A DNA stretch of 64,000 bases, taken from the NCBI RefSeq assembly GCF_020171345.1, contig NZ_JAIUZM010000002.1, positions 434,001-498,000 of the forward strand, written 5' to 3'. A program made the position numbers and the translations under genes. Source of the DNA: Microbulbifer agarilyticus (GTDB taxonomy: Bacteria; Pseudomonadota; Gammaproteobacteria; Pseudomonadales; Cellvibrionaceae). Of the stretch, positions 18,287 through 27,122 are shown piece by piece. The notes under the pieces were generated by a model. The model saw only the letters and a list, made by a program, of their open reading frames with translations. It made no database searches and had not been told where the DNA came from. The number at the start of each line of letters is the position of its first letter. Within the stretch, counting starts at the first letter, position 1.

Positions 18287-19663
18287 ATGTCCCGTAAGCA
18301 ACATCGTGCGATCAGTGATGAAATTCTTGCCAAGGATGCAACCGCACTGGCGGCGTGTCTGCAGCGCGGAGACCTGAGTAGCCAGGCGCTCACCGCGCGC
18401 ACGCTCGCGGCCATTGCCGACAGCCAGCAGGGCATCAATGCCTTCCTGCATATTGATCGCGAAGGCGCCATGAATGCCGCACGCGAGGCAGATGTGCGTA
18501 GGCGTATGGGTAAGCCCTTATCGATGTTTGACGGGCTGACCTGTGCGGTAAAAGACAATATCGATGTTGCCGGTATGCCCACCTCCAATGGCCTGGGTTA
18601 TGGCGATACGGCACCGCTGGCACGGGAAGATGCCCCGGTAGTGGCGCGGCTGCGTGCGGCCGGTGTGATTATTCTCGGCAAGCTGAATATGCATGAGGTT
18701 GCGTTGGGTGCGACCAACGACAACCCGCATTGGGGCCGTTGCGAAAACCCACTGCGGGCCGGCTATACCCCGGGTGGCTCCAGTGGTGGTTCCGGCGCGG
18801 CGGTAGCGGCGGGCCTGTGTGCCTTCGCCCTCGGTACCGACACCATGGGGTCGGTGCGTATCCCGGCCAGCTACTGCGGCGTTGCCGGTCTTAAACCCGG
18901 CCGCGAGAGCCTGACAACGGCAGGGGTTACCCGTTTGTGCCGGCAACTGGATACCGTGGGCCCGCTGGCGAGGTCGGCACGGGATCTGCGCGAACTGTGG
19001 CCAATCCTGAATGGCACAGCGAACAATCAGGTACCGCCAGCGCGCAGAACCGATTTAGGCAGTGTGCGCTGGGCGGTGCTGGAAGACTGCGAAGGGGTTG
19101 GCGTAGAGGAGGGGATCAGCGCAGCTTTTCGCGATCTGGCCAAACGCTTGCCGGGCGCCGGGCATGTGCCGTTAAACTTTTCCGCCATCGATTTTTCCGC
19201 GATTCGCCGTGCCGGGCTTTTGCTGTGCGAGGCGGAAGCGAACGTTACCTTTTCTGCCGAACGCCAGCGGCAGCCGCAATTGTTTTCTGAACAGCTGCGC
19301 GGGCTGATGCAGTGGGGGGCAGAGCGCTCTGCGCCGGAACTGGTGCAGGCCTCGGACAAGGTGCAAGCGGCCGGAGACTGGCTGCGACAGCAACTACAGA
19401 ATGTCGATTTTCTGTTGACCCCCACCGCACCGCAGGCGGCGTTTCCGTTTGAGCAGGCCGTGCCGGTCAACCAGGCGAACCTGACCAGCGTGGCAAATAT
19501 GGCGGGGTTACCGGCAGTCAGTATCCCGCTCGGTGACTCCGCAGAAGGCTTGCCGTTTGGCCTGCAGGTAATCGGGGCCGCAGGGTCGGAGGCGGCGTTG
19601 CTAGCGATCTCCGTGGCGCTGCAGGAGTGGCTGGCAGAACATGATCTTGCGGTAACCGCATAA
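18287..19663 (+). CDS. Amidase-signature family hydrolase
   Basis: This enzyme of about 458 residues is a member of the amidase-signature (GatA/AtzF-like) family. The Ser-cisSer-Lys triad can be placed: Lys in 'CAVKDNIDVAG', the serines of 'TPGGSSGGSGAAVAAG', and 'GTDTMGSVRIPAS' with the acylated Ser region. It would hydrolyse a carboxamide to an acid and ammonia in the cytoplasm. The ATG at 18287 is taken as the start; an in-frame GTG at 18260 is possible, and neither has a strong RBS. The gene begins about 30 bp after the CoA ligase. GatA is excluded because no gatB/gatC is adjacent. Confidence 0.87.
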   Translation: MSRKQHRAISDEILAKDATALAACLQRGDLSSQALTARTLAAIADSQQGINAFLHIDREGAMNAAREADVRRRMGKPLSMFDGLTCAVKDNIDVAGMPTSNGLGYGDTAPLAREDAPVVARLRAAGVIILGKLNMHEVALGATNDNPHWGRCENPLRAGYTPGGSSGGSGAAVAAGLCAFALGTDTMGSVRIPASYCGVAGLKPGRESLTTAGVTRLCRQLDTVGPLARSARDLRELWPILNGTANNQVPPARRTDLGSVRWAVLEDCEGVGVEEGISAAFRDLAKRLPGAGHVPLNFSAIDFSAIRRAGLLLCEAEANVTFSAERQRQPQLFSEQLRGLMQWGAERSAPELVQASDKVQAAGDWLRQQLQNVDFLLTPTAPQAAFPFEQAVPVNQANLTSVANMAGLPAVSIPLGDSAEGLPFGLQVIGAAGSEAALLAISVALQEWLAEHDLAVTA

Positions 19664-19689
19664 CACTGCTGCGAAGCAGGAGAGAAAGC

Positions 19690-20544
19690 ATGACAAGTGA
19701 AGTAACTGCACAACAAAGCGAGGGGAATGCCACCGGCACACCGCGTGTTGAAATGCGGTTGGATGACGGACTGGCCCGCATCACACTGGTAAACCCAGAC
19801 CAGCGCAATGCCATGACGGTGGCAATGTGGCAGCAGCTCGCCAGTGTGCTTGATCAAGTTGAAGCACATGACCAGGTTCGCGCGGTATTGATCAGCGGGG
19901 CGGGCTCCCGGGCTTTTTGTGCGGGTGCCAATATCGCCGAACTGTCGCAGGCGATGTCAGATCCAGCAGTGATGCGTCAGCAGAATGCCCTGATCCAGGA
20001 AGTGCAGTTGAAGTTGCAGTGTCTGAGCCGGCCGACAATCGCGCTCGTTCGTGGTGCCTGTTATGGCGGTGGCTGTGGCCTGGCGTTGGCCTGTGACCTG
20101 CGTATTGCCGATACTGCGGCAACCTTTGCCATCACCCCGGCCAAGCTCGGCATCCTCTATAGCATTGAAGATACACGCCGCTTGGTACGTGCGGTGGGCG
20201 ACGGTAATGCGCGCGAGATGCTGCTTACCGGGTTGCCGGTGGACGCGACCCGTGCGCTGCAGATAGGCCTGGTACAGCATGTAGCAGAAGGGGATGCGCT
20301 GGAGGATAAGGCGCGAGAGCTAGCGCGGGCGTTGATCGAGAATTCCCAGTATTCCGTGCGCTGGACCAAGGCTACTCTGGGTTTTCTTGCTGGAGGCTCT
20401 GGTGATGAGCCGGAGAAAGGCAAAGAGGGGGCGGATGCGCTTAAGCGTGCATTCGACGCGGCTTTTTCCGGAAAGGATTTTGCGGAAGGTTGCGCCGCTT
20501 TTTTGGCTCGACGCAAAGCCGATTTTCGCTGGCCTCAGGATTAA
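19690..20544 (+). CDS. Enoyl-CoA hydratase/isomerase family protein
   Basis: This 284-residue crotonase-fold protein has 'NPDQRNAMTVAMW' near the N-terminus, the oxyanion-hole loop 'AFCAGANIAEL', and 'GACYGGGCGLALACDLRIA', with 'FAITPAKLGILYSI' after it. The position of the first catalytic Glu of classical hydratases is occupied by Cys/Gly in 'CYGGGCG', while 'PAKLGI' normally carries the second Glu. It may therefore not be a standard crotonase; decarboxylase, hydrolase or isomerase chemistry is possible. The RBS AGGAGAG precedes the ATG. It is the last gene of the operon that starts at 11944. Confidence 0.87.
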   Translation: MTSEVTAQQSEGNATGTPRVEMRLDDGLARITLVNPDQRNAMTVAMWQQLASVLDQVEAHDQVRAVLISGAGSRAFCAGANIAELSQAMSDPAVMRQQNALIQEVQLKLQCLSRPTIALVRGACYGGGCGLALACDLRIADTAATFAITPAKLGILYSIEDTRRLVRAVGDGNAREMLLTGLPVDATRALQIGLVQHVAEGDALEDKARELARALIENSQYSVRWTKATLGFLAGGSGDEPEKGKEGADALKRAFDAAFSGKDFAEGCAAFLARRKADFRWPQD

Positions 20545-20548
20545 TAAG

Positions 20549-20596
20549 GGGAGTGATAAGAGGAGTAATAAAAGGAGTATTAAAAGGAGTAATAAA
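20549..20596 (+). repeat. 12-bp tandem repeat, four copies, SD-like
   Basis: AGGAGTAATAAA is repeated four times with a few substitutions, immediately after the stop of the enoyl-CoA hydratase gene. Each unit contains a Shine-Dalgarno-like AGGAG and a stop codon, but no gene starts after it on this strand. The next gene is convergent. Confidence 0.88.
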
Positions 20597-20599
20597 TAC

Positions 20600-20995
20600 T
20601 CAGGTGTTGGCCAGCTCCTCGATAAGCTCATCCAGTTCGGTGGTCGCGCTGACGGCTTCTTCACGCGCCTGCTGACGCGCACTTTTATCTTCGTCGAACT
20701 GTTCTATTTCCTGCTGGATCACGCGCAAAATTCTGGCGATAAAATCCTGGTGCCACAGGCCACGCGCCTGCGCGGCATCGGAGTCCGGCGTGTAACCTTC
20801 AATGGACTCGCGGCTTAGCAAGCCGCGTTCTTCGAGTAGACGTTCCAGGGTGTCCATACGCTCGCGTGTCACCGCCAGCTCTCCGGCAACTGCCATCAGA
20901 ATAGACATCAGGCGGTCGGTATCCGAATCCTTGAAATACGTCGGGCGCTTGCCGCGGGCTTTGTTCCCCGCCATGGTAATAGGATCTAGCGTCAT
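20600..20995 (-). CDS. Small helical/coiled-coil protein of unknown function
   Basis: This 131-residue protein is highly charged and almost entirely helical. 'DRLMSILMAVAGELAVTRER' leads into 'MDTLERLLEERGLL', and the C-terminal part ('QQEIEQFDEDKSARQQAREE') predicts a coiled coil. I do not recognise a family. The ATG at 20993-20995 has GGAG seven bases upstream. It follows the methyltransferase by 36 bp on the same strand, so the two are probably co-expressed and may act together. The alternative start at 20974 would remove seven residues. Confidence 0.65.
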   Translation of the reverse strand: MTLDPITMAGNKARGKRPTYFKDSDTDRLMSILMAVAGELAVTRERMDTLERLLEERGLLSRESIEGYTPDSDAAQARGLWHQDFIARILRVIQQEIEQFDEDKSARQQAREEAVSATTELDELIEELANT

Positions 20996-21031
20996 GCCCT
21001 TACTCCGGATTTCCGTTGAAATACATTTCGT

Positions 21032-22219
21032 CTACTTGCTCGCGATGTACGCGTGCCAGGCTGGTTTGCGGCCATAGTCTTCGGTGTCATTTTTCGCTTT
21101 AGCTGCACTCGGGAAGAGCTCTTCATCAACCACCGCGTATAGCCCCAGCGTGGCAATATTCTCCCGAGTGAACCCGGCCTGTTCGATAGCCTCAAACAGG
21201 TCCATATCGTGCAGGGTGCCCCAGAAGGGCTCGTTGTTGTTGCGGGTATCCCAGTCGCGCATGAACTGCTCGTAGGGAGGCATGTCCGGAGTGAACTGCG
21301 GTTGCTCGATGTGCACCACTTTGCCGCCATCGGCCAGCAGTCGGTGGGTCTCCGCCAGAATGCGCGGTAGCGCGCGGCTGGAAGTCTCGTGCAGGAACAT
21401 GCAGGTAATGATCAGATCAAAGCTACCGTCTTCCGCCTCAATCGCTTCAGCGTTTTCCTGACGGAACAAGATGTTGTTTACGCCGAGGGATTTGGCCCGG
21501 GCATTGGCATAGCGCAGCATCGGCGCGGCCACATCAATGGCGACGATTTCGGTATCCGGGAATGCCTGAGCCAGCGGCACAATGTTGTGTCCAACGGTAC
21601 AGCCGATATCGAGAATACGTCGTGGGCGGAAACCTTTTTCTGCCTGTTCTCGCAGCCATTCCACCAGTGCCTGACCGCCGCCATCGCTGTAGCGACCCAG
21701 CATGCCAGCAGTGGTCACAAAAATACCGCTGTCGTAGTTGGCGCCGGCTGCGATGTCATCTTCGCAATACTCGGTGTGATAACCGCCCGGCATGCAGTGA
21801 ATATCCACGGCACTGATGTAGCGGGGTATTTTGACCTCAGGATTTAGTTGCAGCGATTGGCTGTCTTTGTTCAGGGCGCGGGCCTGATCAATCAGTTCCG
21901 GCAGCTGGCGGAAGACCATAGAACGACTACTTTGCTGGCGCATTTCCATGGTGTTGCGGCGCAAAGAGCTCCAGAATTGATACAGCGGTTCGCGTTTGAG
22001 TAGTTCACCCACTTCGCGTCGCGTGGTCGGTACTGCACCTTGCTCAACCCGGTAATCGTAGGCTTTGCGCACACCTGGCAGTGTCTGCGAGGCGAGGTGA
22101 ATATTGAGGTTCGTAAGAAAATTGAACCGGGCTACTTCATCGTGGTTTGCTTTCGGAAACACACCATGGCGCCCGACTGCGTTCCACGCCGGCGGTGCCT
22201 GTCGAGCTGCGTCGGCCAT
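21032..22219 (-). CDS. Class I SAM-dependent methyltransferase
   Basis: This 395-residue protein has a long N-terminal region of about 190 residues of unknown role and a C-terminal Rossmann methyltransferase domain. Motif I is 'RRILDIGCTVGHNIVPLA', followed by 'TEIVAIDVAAPMLRYA' (motif II, acidic SAM ligand), 'SFDLIITCMFLHETS' and 'LLADGGKVVHIEQP'. The ATG at 22217-22219 is preferred because GGAG lies a few bases before it. An FNR-like box lies about 60 bp upstream, and a Crp/Fnr regulator gene is the next gene on the same strand. The substrate is not evident; within this island an O- or C-methylation of a tetrapyrrole or acid is only a guess. Confidence 0.82.
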   Translation of the reverse strand: MADAARQAPPAWNAVGRHGVFPKANHDEVARFNFLTNLNIHLASQTLPGVRKAYDYRVEQGAVPTTRREVGELLKREPLYQFWSSLRRNTMEMRQQSSRSMVFRQLPELIDQARALNKDSQSLQLNPEVKIPRYISAVDIHCMPGGYHTEYCEDDIAAGANYDSGIFVTTAGMLGRYSDGGGQALVEWLREQAEKGFRPRRILDIGCTVGHNIVPLAQAFPDTEIVAIDVAAPMLRYANARAKSLGVNNILFRQENAEAIEAEDGSFDLIITCMFLHETSSRALPRILAETHRLLADGGKVVHIEQPQFTPDMPPYEQFMRDWDTRNNNEPFWGTLHDMDLFEAIEQAGFTRENIATLGLYAVVDEELFPSAAKAKNDTEDYGRKPAWHAYIASK

Positions 22220-22276
22220 TGGGAACTCCGCAATTTGCGAGGATTTCCCATAGTCTAGCGGCGCACGAGGCATTGC

Positions 22277-22290
22277 CCATGACAATTATC
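22277..22290. promoter_or_regulatory. FNR/Crp-like binding box
   Basis: ATGACAATTATCAA matches TTGAT-N4-ATCAA at 8 of 10 positions. It lies about 60 bp upstream of the methyltransferase start, directly downstream of a Crp/Fnr regulator gene. Confidence 0.42.
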
Positions 22291-22358
22291 AACTTGGGTG
22301 GGTTGCACGGCAGGCGCCGCTATGGCGCCCACTTTCTGCAAAGAATGCCCGGCGAGAA

Positions 22359-23048
22359 TCAGTGAACGCTGGCGAGTTCTTCCAGGATGGCGTTATCGAG
22401 AATGCGAATGCGGTGCGCACTCACAATTTCGATCAGCTTCATGGATTTGAGGCGGGCAAAAGCGCGGCTGACGGTTTCGATGGTCAGGCCGAGATAGTCG
22501 GCGATATCCTGGCGGCTCATAATCAGTTCGATATCGGCATTCTGCGTACCGCACTGACGTCTCCCGATTTGCGCCAGCAAAAAGCACAGGCGCTCGTGGG
22601 CTTTTTTCTGCCCGAGCGCGAACAACTGATCGAGGGTCTGCGCCAGTACATTGCCGCCGATCTGGCGGGCATTGGCCTTCAGCGTGGAAGACTGGTCCAC
22701 CAGTGCGAGAAACTCGCGGCGAACGAAGGATTGCAGCTCCGTTTCACGCAGGGAGACCACGCTGTATTCGTATTCTTCCGTATTGGTGAATCCGATGTAG
22801 TCCCCGGAGTAGGCAAAGGCGATTACCTGCCTGCGGCCCGAGCGGGAAAGGCGCTCAATCATGAGGGTGCCGGAGACAACCACGTACACATTTTGAGCAG
22901 TGCTGTGCTGCTTAATGAGCTGTTCACCGGCGGAGATACGCCGGCGCTGGCATATAGCAGTGAGGTCCGCGAGTTCCTCGTTACCAAGGCCGCGGAATAG
23001 TCTGGAATGGAAAAACGTTTCCGGCGGTTTCAATGCGGGATTAGGCAC
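22359..23048 (-). CDS. Crp/Fnr family transcription regulator
   Basis: This 229-residue regulator has an N-terminal cyclic-nucleotide-binding-like beta-roll ('GEQLIKQHSTAQNVYVVVSG'), a long dimerisation helix around residues 125-150, and a C-terminal winged helix with 'MSRQDIADYLGLTIETVSRAF'. The recognition helix is of the FNR/FixK type (E..S/T..R), so boxes like TTGAT-N4-ATCAA are expected. The N-terminal Cys cluster that holds the oxygen-sensing iron-sulfur cluster in FNR is absent (one Cys only), so it is probably not a direct oxygen sensor. The start is a GTG with AAGGA just upstream. Two candidate boxes are seen, at 9271 and 22277. Confidence 0.88.
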   Translation of the reverse strand: MPNPALKPPETFFHSRLFRGLGNEELADLTAICQRRRISAGEQLIKQHSTAQNVYVVVSGTLMIERLSRSGRRQVIAFAYSGDYIGFTNTEEYEYSVVSLRETELQSFVRREFLALVDQSSTLKANARQIGGNVLAQTLDQLFALGQKKAHERLCFLLAQIGRRQCGTQNADIELIMSRQDIADYLGLTIETVSRAFARLKSMKLIEIVSAHRIRILDNAILEELASVH

Positions 23049-23120
23049 CGTGATCCTTCCTGATAATTCTTATTCCAGCAGCCTAAACCCAACAAGCGTG
23101 CCTGTCTACGTCCGTGGGGG

Positions 23121-24332
23121 TCAGTTTGCGGCTTCGGTGCGTTGGCTACCCAGTAGCAGGCCCTGTTCGAGCAATGCGTCGATCTGCTCATCGGTCAGCC
23201 CAAGGGAGCGCGCTACCTCAACACTGTGCTCGCCGATTTCCGGCAGATCCCGGCGTAGGCCCAGCCGCTGGCCCCCAAATTCCACCGGCAGCGCCGGCAG
23301 CTGGGTCTCTACGCCGTTTTCCAAGGTGACCGGGATCAGGCCTCCGGCGCTGCTGAGCTGGGGGTCTTCAAACAGGTCTGCGGGTTTGTTGATGGGGGCG
23401 AAGGGGATACCTGCGCGGTCGAGGCGCGCCATCATGTCGTTCTTGGGCAGGCTGGCAAACAGGGCGCTGATTTGTGGAATCAGGCGGTCGCGGGCGGCCA
23501 CGCGCCCGGCATTGCTGCTGAGTGCTGGGTCATTCGCTAGCTCGTCCAGGTCAAACTCTTCGCAGAACGCCCGCCACAGGGTGTCACTCACTACGCCGAC
23601 GAATACGCGCTCGTTCTCTTTGCTCAGGAAAATGTCATACACAGACCAGGCGCTGCGGCGCACCGACATGGGCGGCGGCTCTTCACCGGTGACCGCTTGC
23701 TGAGCCATATGCTGGCCCACCAGATAGGCGGTTGTTTCGAACAGGGAGCTGGTTACTTGCTGGCCGCGCCCGCTGGTCTGGCGCTGCTGCAGCGCAGACA
23801 AAATAGCGATGACGCCGAACATGCCCCCGGTAATGTCTACCACTGAGGTGCCGGCGCGCAGTGGGCGGTCCGGCAGGCCCGTCATGTAGGCGAGGCCGCC
23901 CATCATTTGCGTCACTTCGTCCAGTGCGGTGCGGTGTTCGTAGGGCCCGCTAAGGAAGCCTTTCAGGGAGCAGTAAACAAGGCGCGGGTTGCGTGCGCTT
24001 AGGTCAGCGTAGCCAAGGCCCAAGCGATCCATGGCCCCGTGGCGGAAGTTCTCGATGACCACATCGGCTTCATCCACCAGCCTCAGGGCGATGTCTTTAC
24101 CTTCTTTGGATTTGAGGTCCAACGCGAGGCTGCGCTTGTTGCGGTTGTACATGGCGAAGTAGCCGGCTCCGGAGCCACGCAGGCGACGGGTGTTATCTCC
24201 CTGGCAAGGCTCGACCTTGGTTACCTCTGCGCCGAGATCCGCGAGGATACCTCCCGCGGCCGGTCCCATCACCATGTGCGTGAACTCGACAACCTTGATG
24301 CCGGCGAGGGGTAACTGTTCCTGTTGCGCCAT
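23121..24332 (-). CDS. CaiB/BaiF family CoA-transferase 1
   Basis: This 403-residue protein is a type III CoA-transferase, which moves CoA between two acids through an enzyme-bound anhydride. Family blocks are 'VVEFTHMVMGPAAGGILADLGAEVTKVE', 'YFAMYNRNKRSLALDLKS', and 'ALDEVTQMMGGLAYMTG', which holds the catalytic Asp. The C-terminal 'IPFAPINKPADLFEDPQL' is also typical. It is divergent from an HMG-CoA-lyase-like gene with the shared operator B between them, so the pair probably activates a hydroxy-diacid to its CoA ester and cleaves it. A second CaiB-lyase pair lies at 47301-49441. Confidence 0.9.
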   Translation of the reverse strand: MAQQEQLPLAGIKVVEFTHMVMGPAAGGILADLGAEVTKVEPCQGDNTRRLRGSGAGYFAMYNRNKRSLALDLKSKEGKDIALRLVDEADVVIENFRHGAMDRLGLGYADLSARNPRLVYCSLKGFLSGPYEHRTALDEVTQMMGGLAYMTGLPDRPLRAGTSVVDITGGMFGVIAILSALQQRQTSGRGQQVTSSLFETTAYLVGQHMAQQAVTGEEPPPMSVRRSAWSVYDIFLSKENERVFVGVVSDTLWRAFCEEFDLDELANDPALSSNAGRVAARDRLIPQISALFASLPKNDMMARLDRAGIPFAPINKPADLFEDPQLSSAGGLIPVTLENGVETQLPALPVEFGGQRLGLRRDLPEIGEHSVEVARSLGLTDEQIDALLEQGLLLGSQRTEAAN

Positions 24333-24380
24333 GAGGGCTTCTCCACTGAATGCGTCGGTTTATATCGCCAATGGGGTATA

Positions 24381-24398
24381 TGTTATAATAATATATCA
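24381..24398. promoter_or_regulatory. 18-bp regulon operator, site B
   Basis: TGTTATAATAATATATCA is identical to site A and lies between the divergent CoA-transferase and HMG-CoA-lyase-like genes. It includes a TATAAT hexamer. Confidence 0.78.
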
Positions 24399-24457
24399 TT
24401 AGGTCAAGATGGCGTGCGCCCGTAGTGGGCGCGCCGCGTAGCAATTCGAATGAAACG

Positions 24458-25435
24458 ATGAGTAACCAGAGAGGGGCGGGAGTGAGCGGCAAACAGATCG
24501 AAATTAGCGAAGTAGGGCCGCGTGACGGCTTGCAAAGTATCAGCGCCATCATGGCAACCGAAGACAAGAAGCGCTGGATTGCCGCACTCGCCAATGCGGG
24601 TTTGCGGGAGATCGAGGTTGGGTCCTTTGTGCCGGCAAAGCTGTTACCGCAGTTGGCGGATACTGCAGAAATAGTGCGCTATGCCGGAACCCTGCCGGGC
24701 CTGACGGTGGCGGTGCTGGTGCCCAATGCGCGCGGCGCACAGGATGCGATTGCGGCGGGCGCACACAAGTTAACGATCCCGCTATCGGTCAGTGAAACCC
24801 ACAGCCTGAAGAACCTGCGCAAAACACATCAGCAGGTGTTGGACGAAGTGCGTCAAATTCGCGCGCAGTTGGACCAGTTGCCCGCAGAGCAGCGCCCGAG
24901 TTTTGAGGGCAGTCTTTCCACCTGCTTTGGCTGCACGCTGGAAGGGCCGGTGGCGGAAGAGGCGGTGCTGCGTCTGGGCGAGGGGTTGATGGAAGCTGGC
25001 TGTGATGAGGTGGGTCTTTCCGATACCACCGGTTACGGAAACCCGGTGCAGGTACGCCGTTTGATCCAGCTTGTCTGGTCTCACCTCGGCCGGGATGCCT
25101 TGAATGGAATCCATTTGCACAATACCCGTGGCCAGGGGTTGGCCAATGTACTGGCGGCGGTGGAAGCAGGCATTACCACCGTGGATGCCTCCATGGGTGG
25201 CATTGGTGGTTGTCCGTTTGCCCCGGGTGCCAGTGGCAATATTGTTACCGAGGACCTGGTGTTCTTGCTGGAAGCGATGGGGTATGCGACCGGGGTGGAT
25301 GTCGACCGATTGATGGCGGCGCGGGAAGTGCTTGCGCAAGGCTTGCCCGACGAGCCGCTGTTTGGGTTTGTACCGGACGCGGGTTTGCCTAAAGGTTTTC
25401 AGTACGCAGAACCTCAGTCTGAAGTGGTCGCCTGA
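24458..25435 (+). CDS. HMG-CoA lyase-like aldolase 1
   Basis: This protein of about 325 residues belongs to the HMG-CoA lyase family, TIM-barrel enzymes that cleave a tertiary 3-hydroxyacyl-CoA into acetyl-CoA (or a homologue) and a keto acid. Active-site elements are present: 'EVGPRDGLQ' with the metal-binding Asp, 'HLHNTRGQGLANV' with the His ligands, and 'GGIGGCPFAPGASGN' with the catalytic Cys. The start is uncertain: the ATG at 24458 has no clear RBS, while the GTG at 24482 has GAGAGGGG upstream. It is divergent from a CaiB CoA-transferase. Substrates could be a CoA ester of citramalate or a methyl/ethyl-substituted malate. Confidence 0.88.
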   Translation: MSNQRGAGVSGKQIEISEVGPRDGLQSISAIMATEDKKRWIAALANAGLREIEVGSFVPAKLLPQLADTAEIVRYAGTLPGLTVAVLVPNARGAQDAIAAGAHKLTIPLSVSETHSLKNLRKTHQQVLDEVRQIRAQLDQLPAEQRPSFEGSLSTCFGCTLEGPVAEEAVLRLGEGLMEAGCDEVGLSDTTGYGNPVQVRRLIQLVWSHLGRDALNGIHLHNTRGQGLANVLAAVEAGITTVDASMGGIGGCPFAPGASGNIVTEDLVFLLEAMGYATGVDVDRLMAAREVLAQGLPDEPLFGFVPDAGLPKGFQYAEPQSEVVA

Positions 25436-25457
25436 TCGGCCACTTTATTGCGCGCAT

Positions 25458-25484
25458 AAAAAAGCCGGCAGGTAAACTGCCGGC
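25458..25484 (-). terminator. Rho-independent terminator for the minus-strand operon
   Basis: GCCGGCAG/CTGCCGGC is an 8-bp stem with a 5-base loop. On the minus strand it is followed by six T residues. It ends the flavin reductase transcription unit. Confidence 0.88.
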
Positions 25485-25530
25485 AAGGATCTACAAGTTT
25501 GAGAACGTAATTCAAGCGATGAAGAATTCG

Positions 25531-26061
25531 TTAGGCAATCCGAGCGTAGGCGCCGCGATGAAATAGCAGCGGTTCGCGATCCTGGGTATGCATAGCGTCT
25601 ACCCGGCCCACCATAATCAGGTGATCACCACCTTCGTGGCGCGCAGTCAGCGTGCATTGCAGTCGCGCGCAGTATTCATGCAGCAACGGCACACCTTGGG
25701 CGCTCATGTGGTAATCCAGCGCGGAAAACTTGTCCACGCCGCGGCGCGCAAACAGGCTCGATAGGTTGTCTTGCTGATCGCTCAGTACATGAATGGCAAA
25801 GTGCTCACACTGGTTGAACGCGTCGAAGCAGCCGGTTTTCTTGTCGATGCACCATAATATCAGGGGCGGATCGAGGGATACGGTGTTGAAGCTGCTTACC
25901 GTCATGCCGACCGCTTCACCGGATTCGCCACCGGTGGTGACAATGGTTACGCCGGTGGCAAATTGGCCGAACACCTGACGCAGGTTCAGCGGTTCAATTT
26001 TGTGGTGCTGTTCCGCGATATCGGCATTGGCCGGGGCCAACAGTTCTGCTTCAGTCGACAT
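25531..26061 (-). CDS. Flavin reductase (HpaC/RutF-like)
   Basis: This 176-residue protein is of the flavin reductase domain family. It uses NAD(P)H to reduce FMN or FAD for a partner monooxygenase. Characteristic parts are 'LRQVFGQFATGVTIVTT' near residue 30, 'GMTVSSFNTVSLDPPLILWCID', and 'HLIMVGRV' near the C-terminus. It is the last gene of a minus-strand operon beginning at 29368, and its start lies within the end of the preceding gene. The likely partner is the acyl-CoA-dehydrogenase-fold flavoprotein at 34726-36015. That pairing is an inference from family and regulon. Confidence 0.88.
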   Translation of the reverse strand: MSTEAELLAPANADIAEQHHKIEPLNLRQVFGQFATGVTIVTTGGESGEAVGMTVSSFNTVSLDPPLILWCIDKKTGCFDAFNQCEHFAIHVLSDQQDNLSSLFARRGVDKFSALDYHMSAQGVPLLHEYCARLQCTLTARHEGGDHLIMVGRVDAMHTQDREPLLFHRGAYARIA

Positions 26062-27022
26062 AATTCGCTCCCAGTTTCAGGTCACCTTCTTCCCAGCGCA
26101 GTACGCCGAAGGTGGTGTATTTTTCTTTCTGAGACTGCATAAACTGCCAGGCACAAACGAAGGTGTAATCTTCGTCGATCTGTGTTTCCCGCGACCACAA
26201 CTTGAACGCTTCACCGTAGACGTGGCGCACGGAGTAGAGGTAGCGTCCATAAGACATACCGTTACCGTACATGTCTGGGCCGTGATACTGGTGGTGGTTG
26301 CCGTTGCGCGTGCGCATGGTTTTCCAGCTGGCATTGACTACGCCACTAATTTCGATCGTCTGCTCGGAGTGCAGAAGATTGAGAGGGTTGTGGTGAATGA
26401 CAACATCGTTGTGGCCCACCAGCTCCTGCTTATCGTTGTACACCTCAAAGCGGCCGGTAAATTTGCCCGCATGTTTTACGGGCAAGTTAAACGGACGCTT
26501 GCCGTTCACTTTTTCCTGCTCCAGGAAGGCTGTGACACGTTTCTGGGTGGTGGGGTTGGTGTCGTGATCATGGGTTACCACGTACAGCCCGTTAAATACC
26601 CCAACCAGCGTGTCGCCTTCGAACAACTGTGAGGAGTAAACCTGCATGCCGAGCTCCGGAACCACGTGGTTCATGGTGCGCAGGTTAACGTTCCAGCCCG
26701 GGGAAAAATAATTGGAATCGACCAGAAGTCCGTAGGGACGGCCACTGCCAAAAAAGTCCGGGCCGGTATAGATCCGGTCCATATCGGAATCGATTACCCC
26801 AAAGCGAAACGGTGAACCGATTTCAAACCGGTCATTCAGCGGACCGGTTGCATCGAACTGAGTGTTCATCCAATAGGTGGTGCGGCCATTTTCGTGCTCA
26901 CTGGCTCGGCTTACCTTGTTGTAACCCACATGGGTGCCGTCCGCTTCAAACAATGATGGTAGGCCGTGCCATTCACCTTCAATCGCTTGCTGCCAGTTGC
27001 TGGGCTTCTTTTCGTTACTCAT
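26051..27022 (-). CDS. Uncharacterised beta-rich protein with internal duplication
   Basis: I cannot name this 323-residue protein. It has no signal peptide and reads as two related lobes: 'GPDFFGSGRPYG' around residue 90 and 'GPDMYGNGMSYG' around residue 250, each followed by a strand-rich, Tyr/Trp-rich stretch of about 60 residues. The beginning, 'GEWHGLPSLFEADGTHVGYN', looks like the first strand of a calycin or lipocalin-like barrel. A pair of such barrels would suit binding of a large hydrophobic ligand such as a bilin. The stop overlaps the start of the flavin reductase gene. The gene sits between the rubredoxin reductase and the flavin reductase. Confidence 0.62.
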   Translation of the reverse strand: MSNEKKPSNWQQAIEGEWHGLPSLFEADGTHVGYNKVSRASEHENGRTTYWMNTQFDATGPLNDRFEIGSPFRFGVIDSDMDRIYTGPDFFGSGRPYGLLVDSNYFSPGWNVNLRTMNHVVPELGMQVYSSQLFEGDTLVGVFNGLYVVTHDHDTNPTTQKRVTAFLEQEKVNGKRPFNLPVKHAGKFTGRFEVYNDKQELVGHNDVVIHHNPLNLLHSEQTIEISGVVNASWKTMRTRNGNHHQYHGPDMYGNGMSYGRYLYSVRHVYGEAFKLWSRETQIDEDYTFVCAWQFMQSQKEKYTTFGVLRWEEGDLKLGANYVD

Positions 27023-27122
27023 AGTCGGTTACCGGTTGTGTGCGCCTTTACGCGTTTGGGGCTCGTTTTGGCGGATATTCATGCCATCCTAATCTACGGG
27101 TGTGCGCCCGCCTTGGCAAAAA

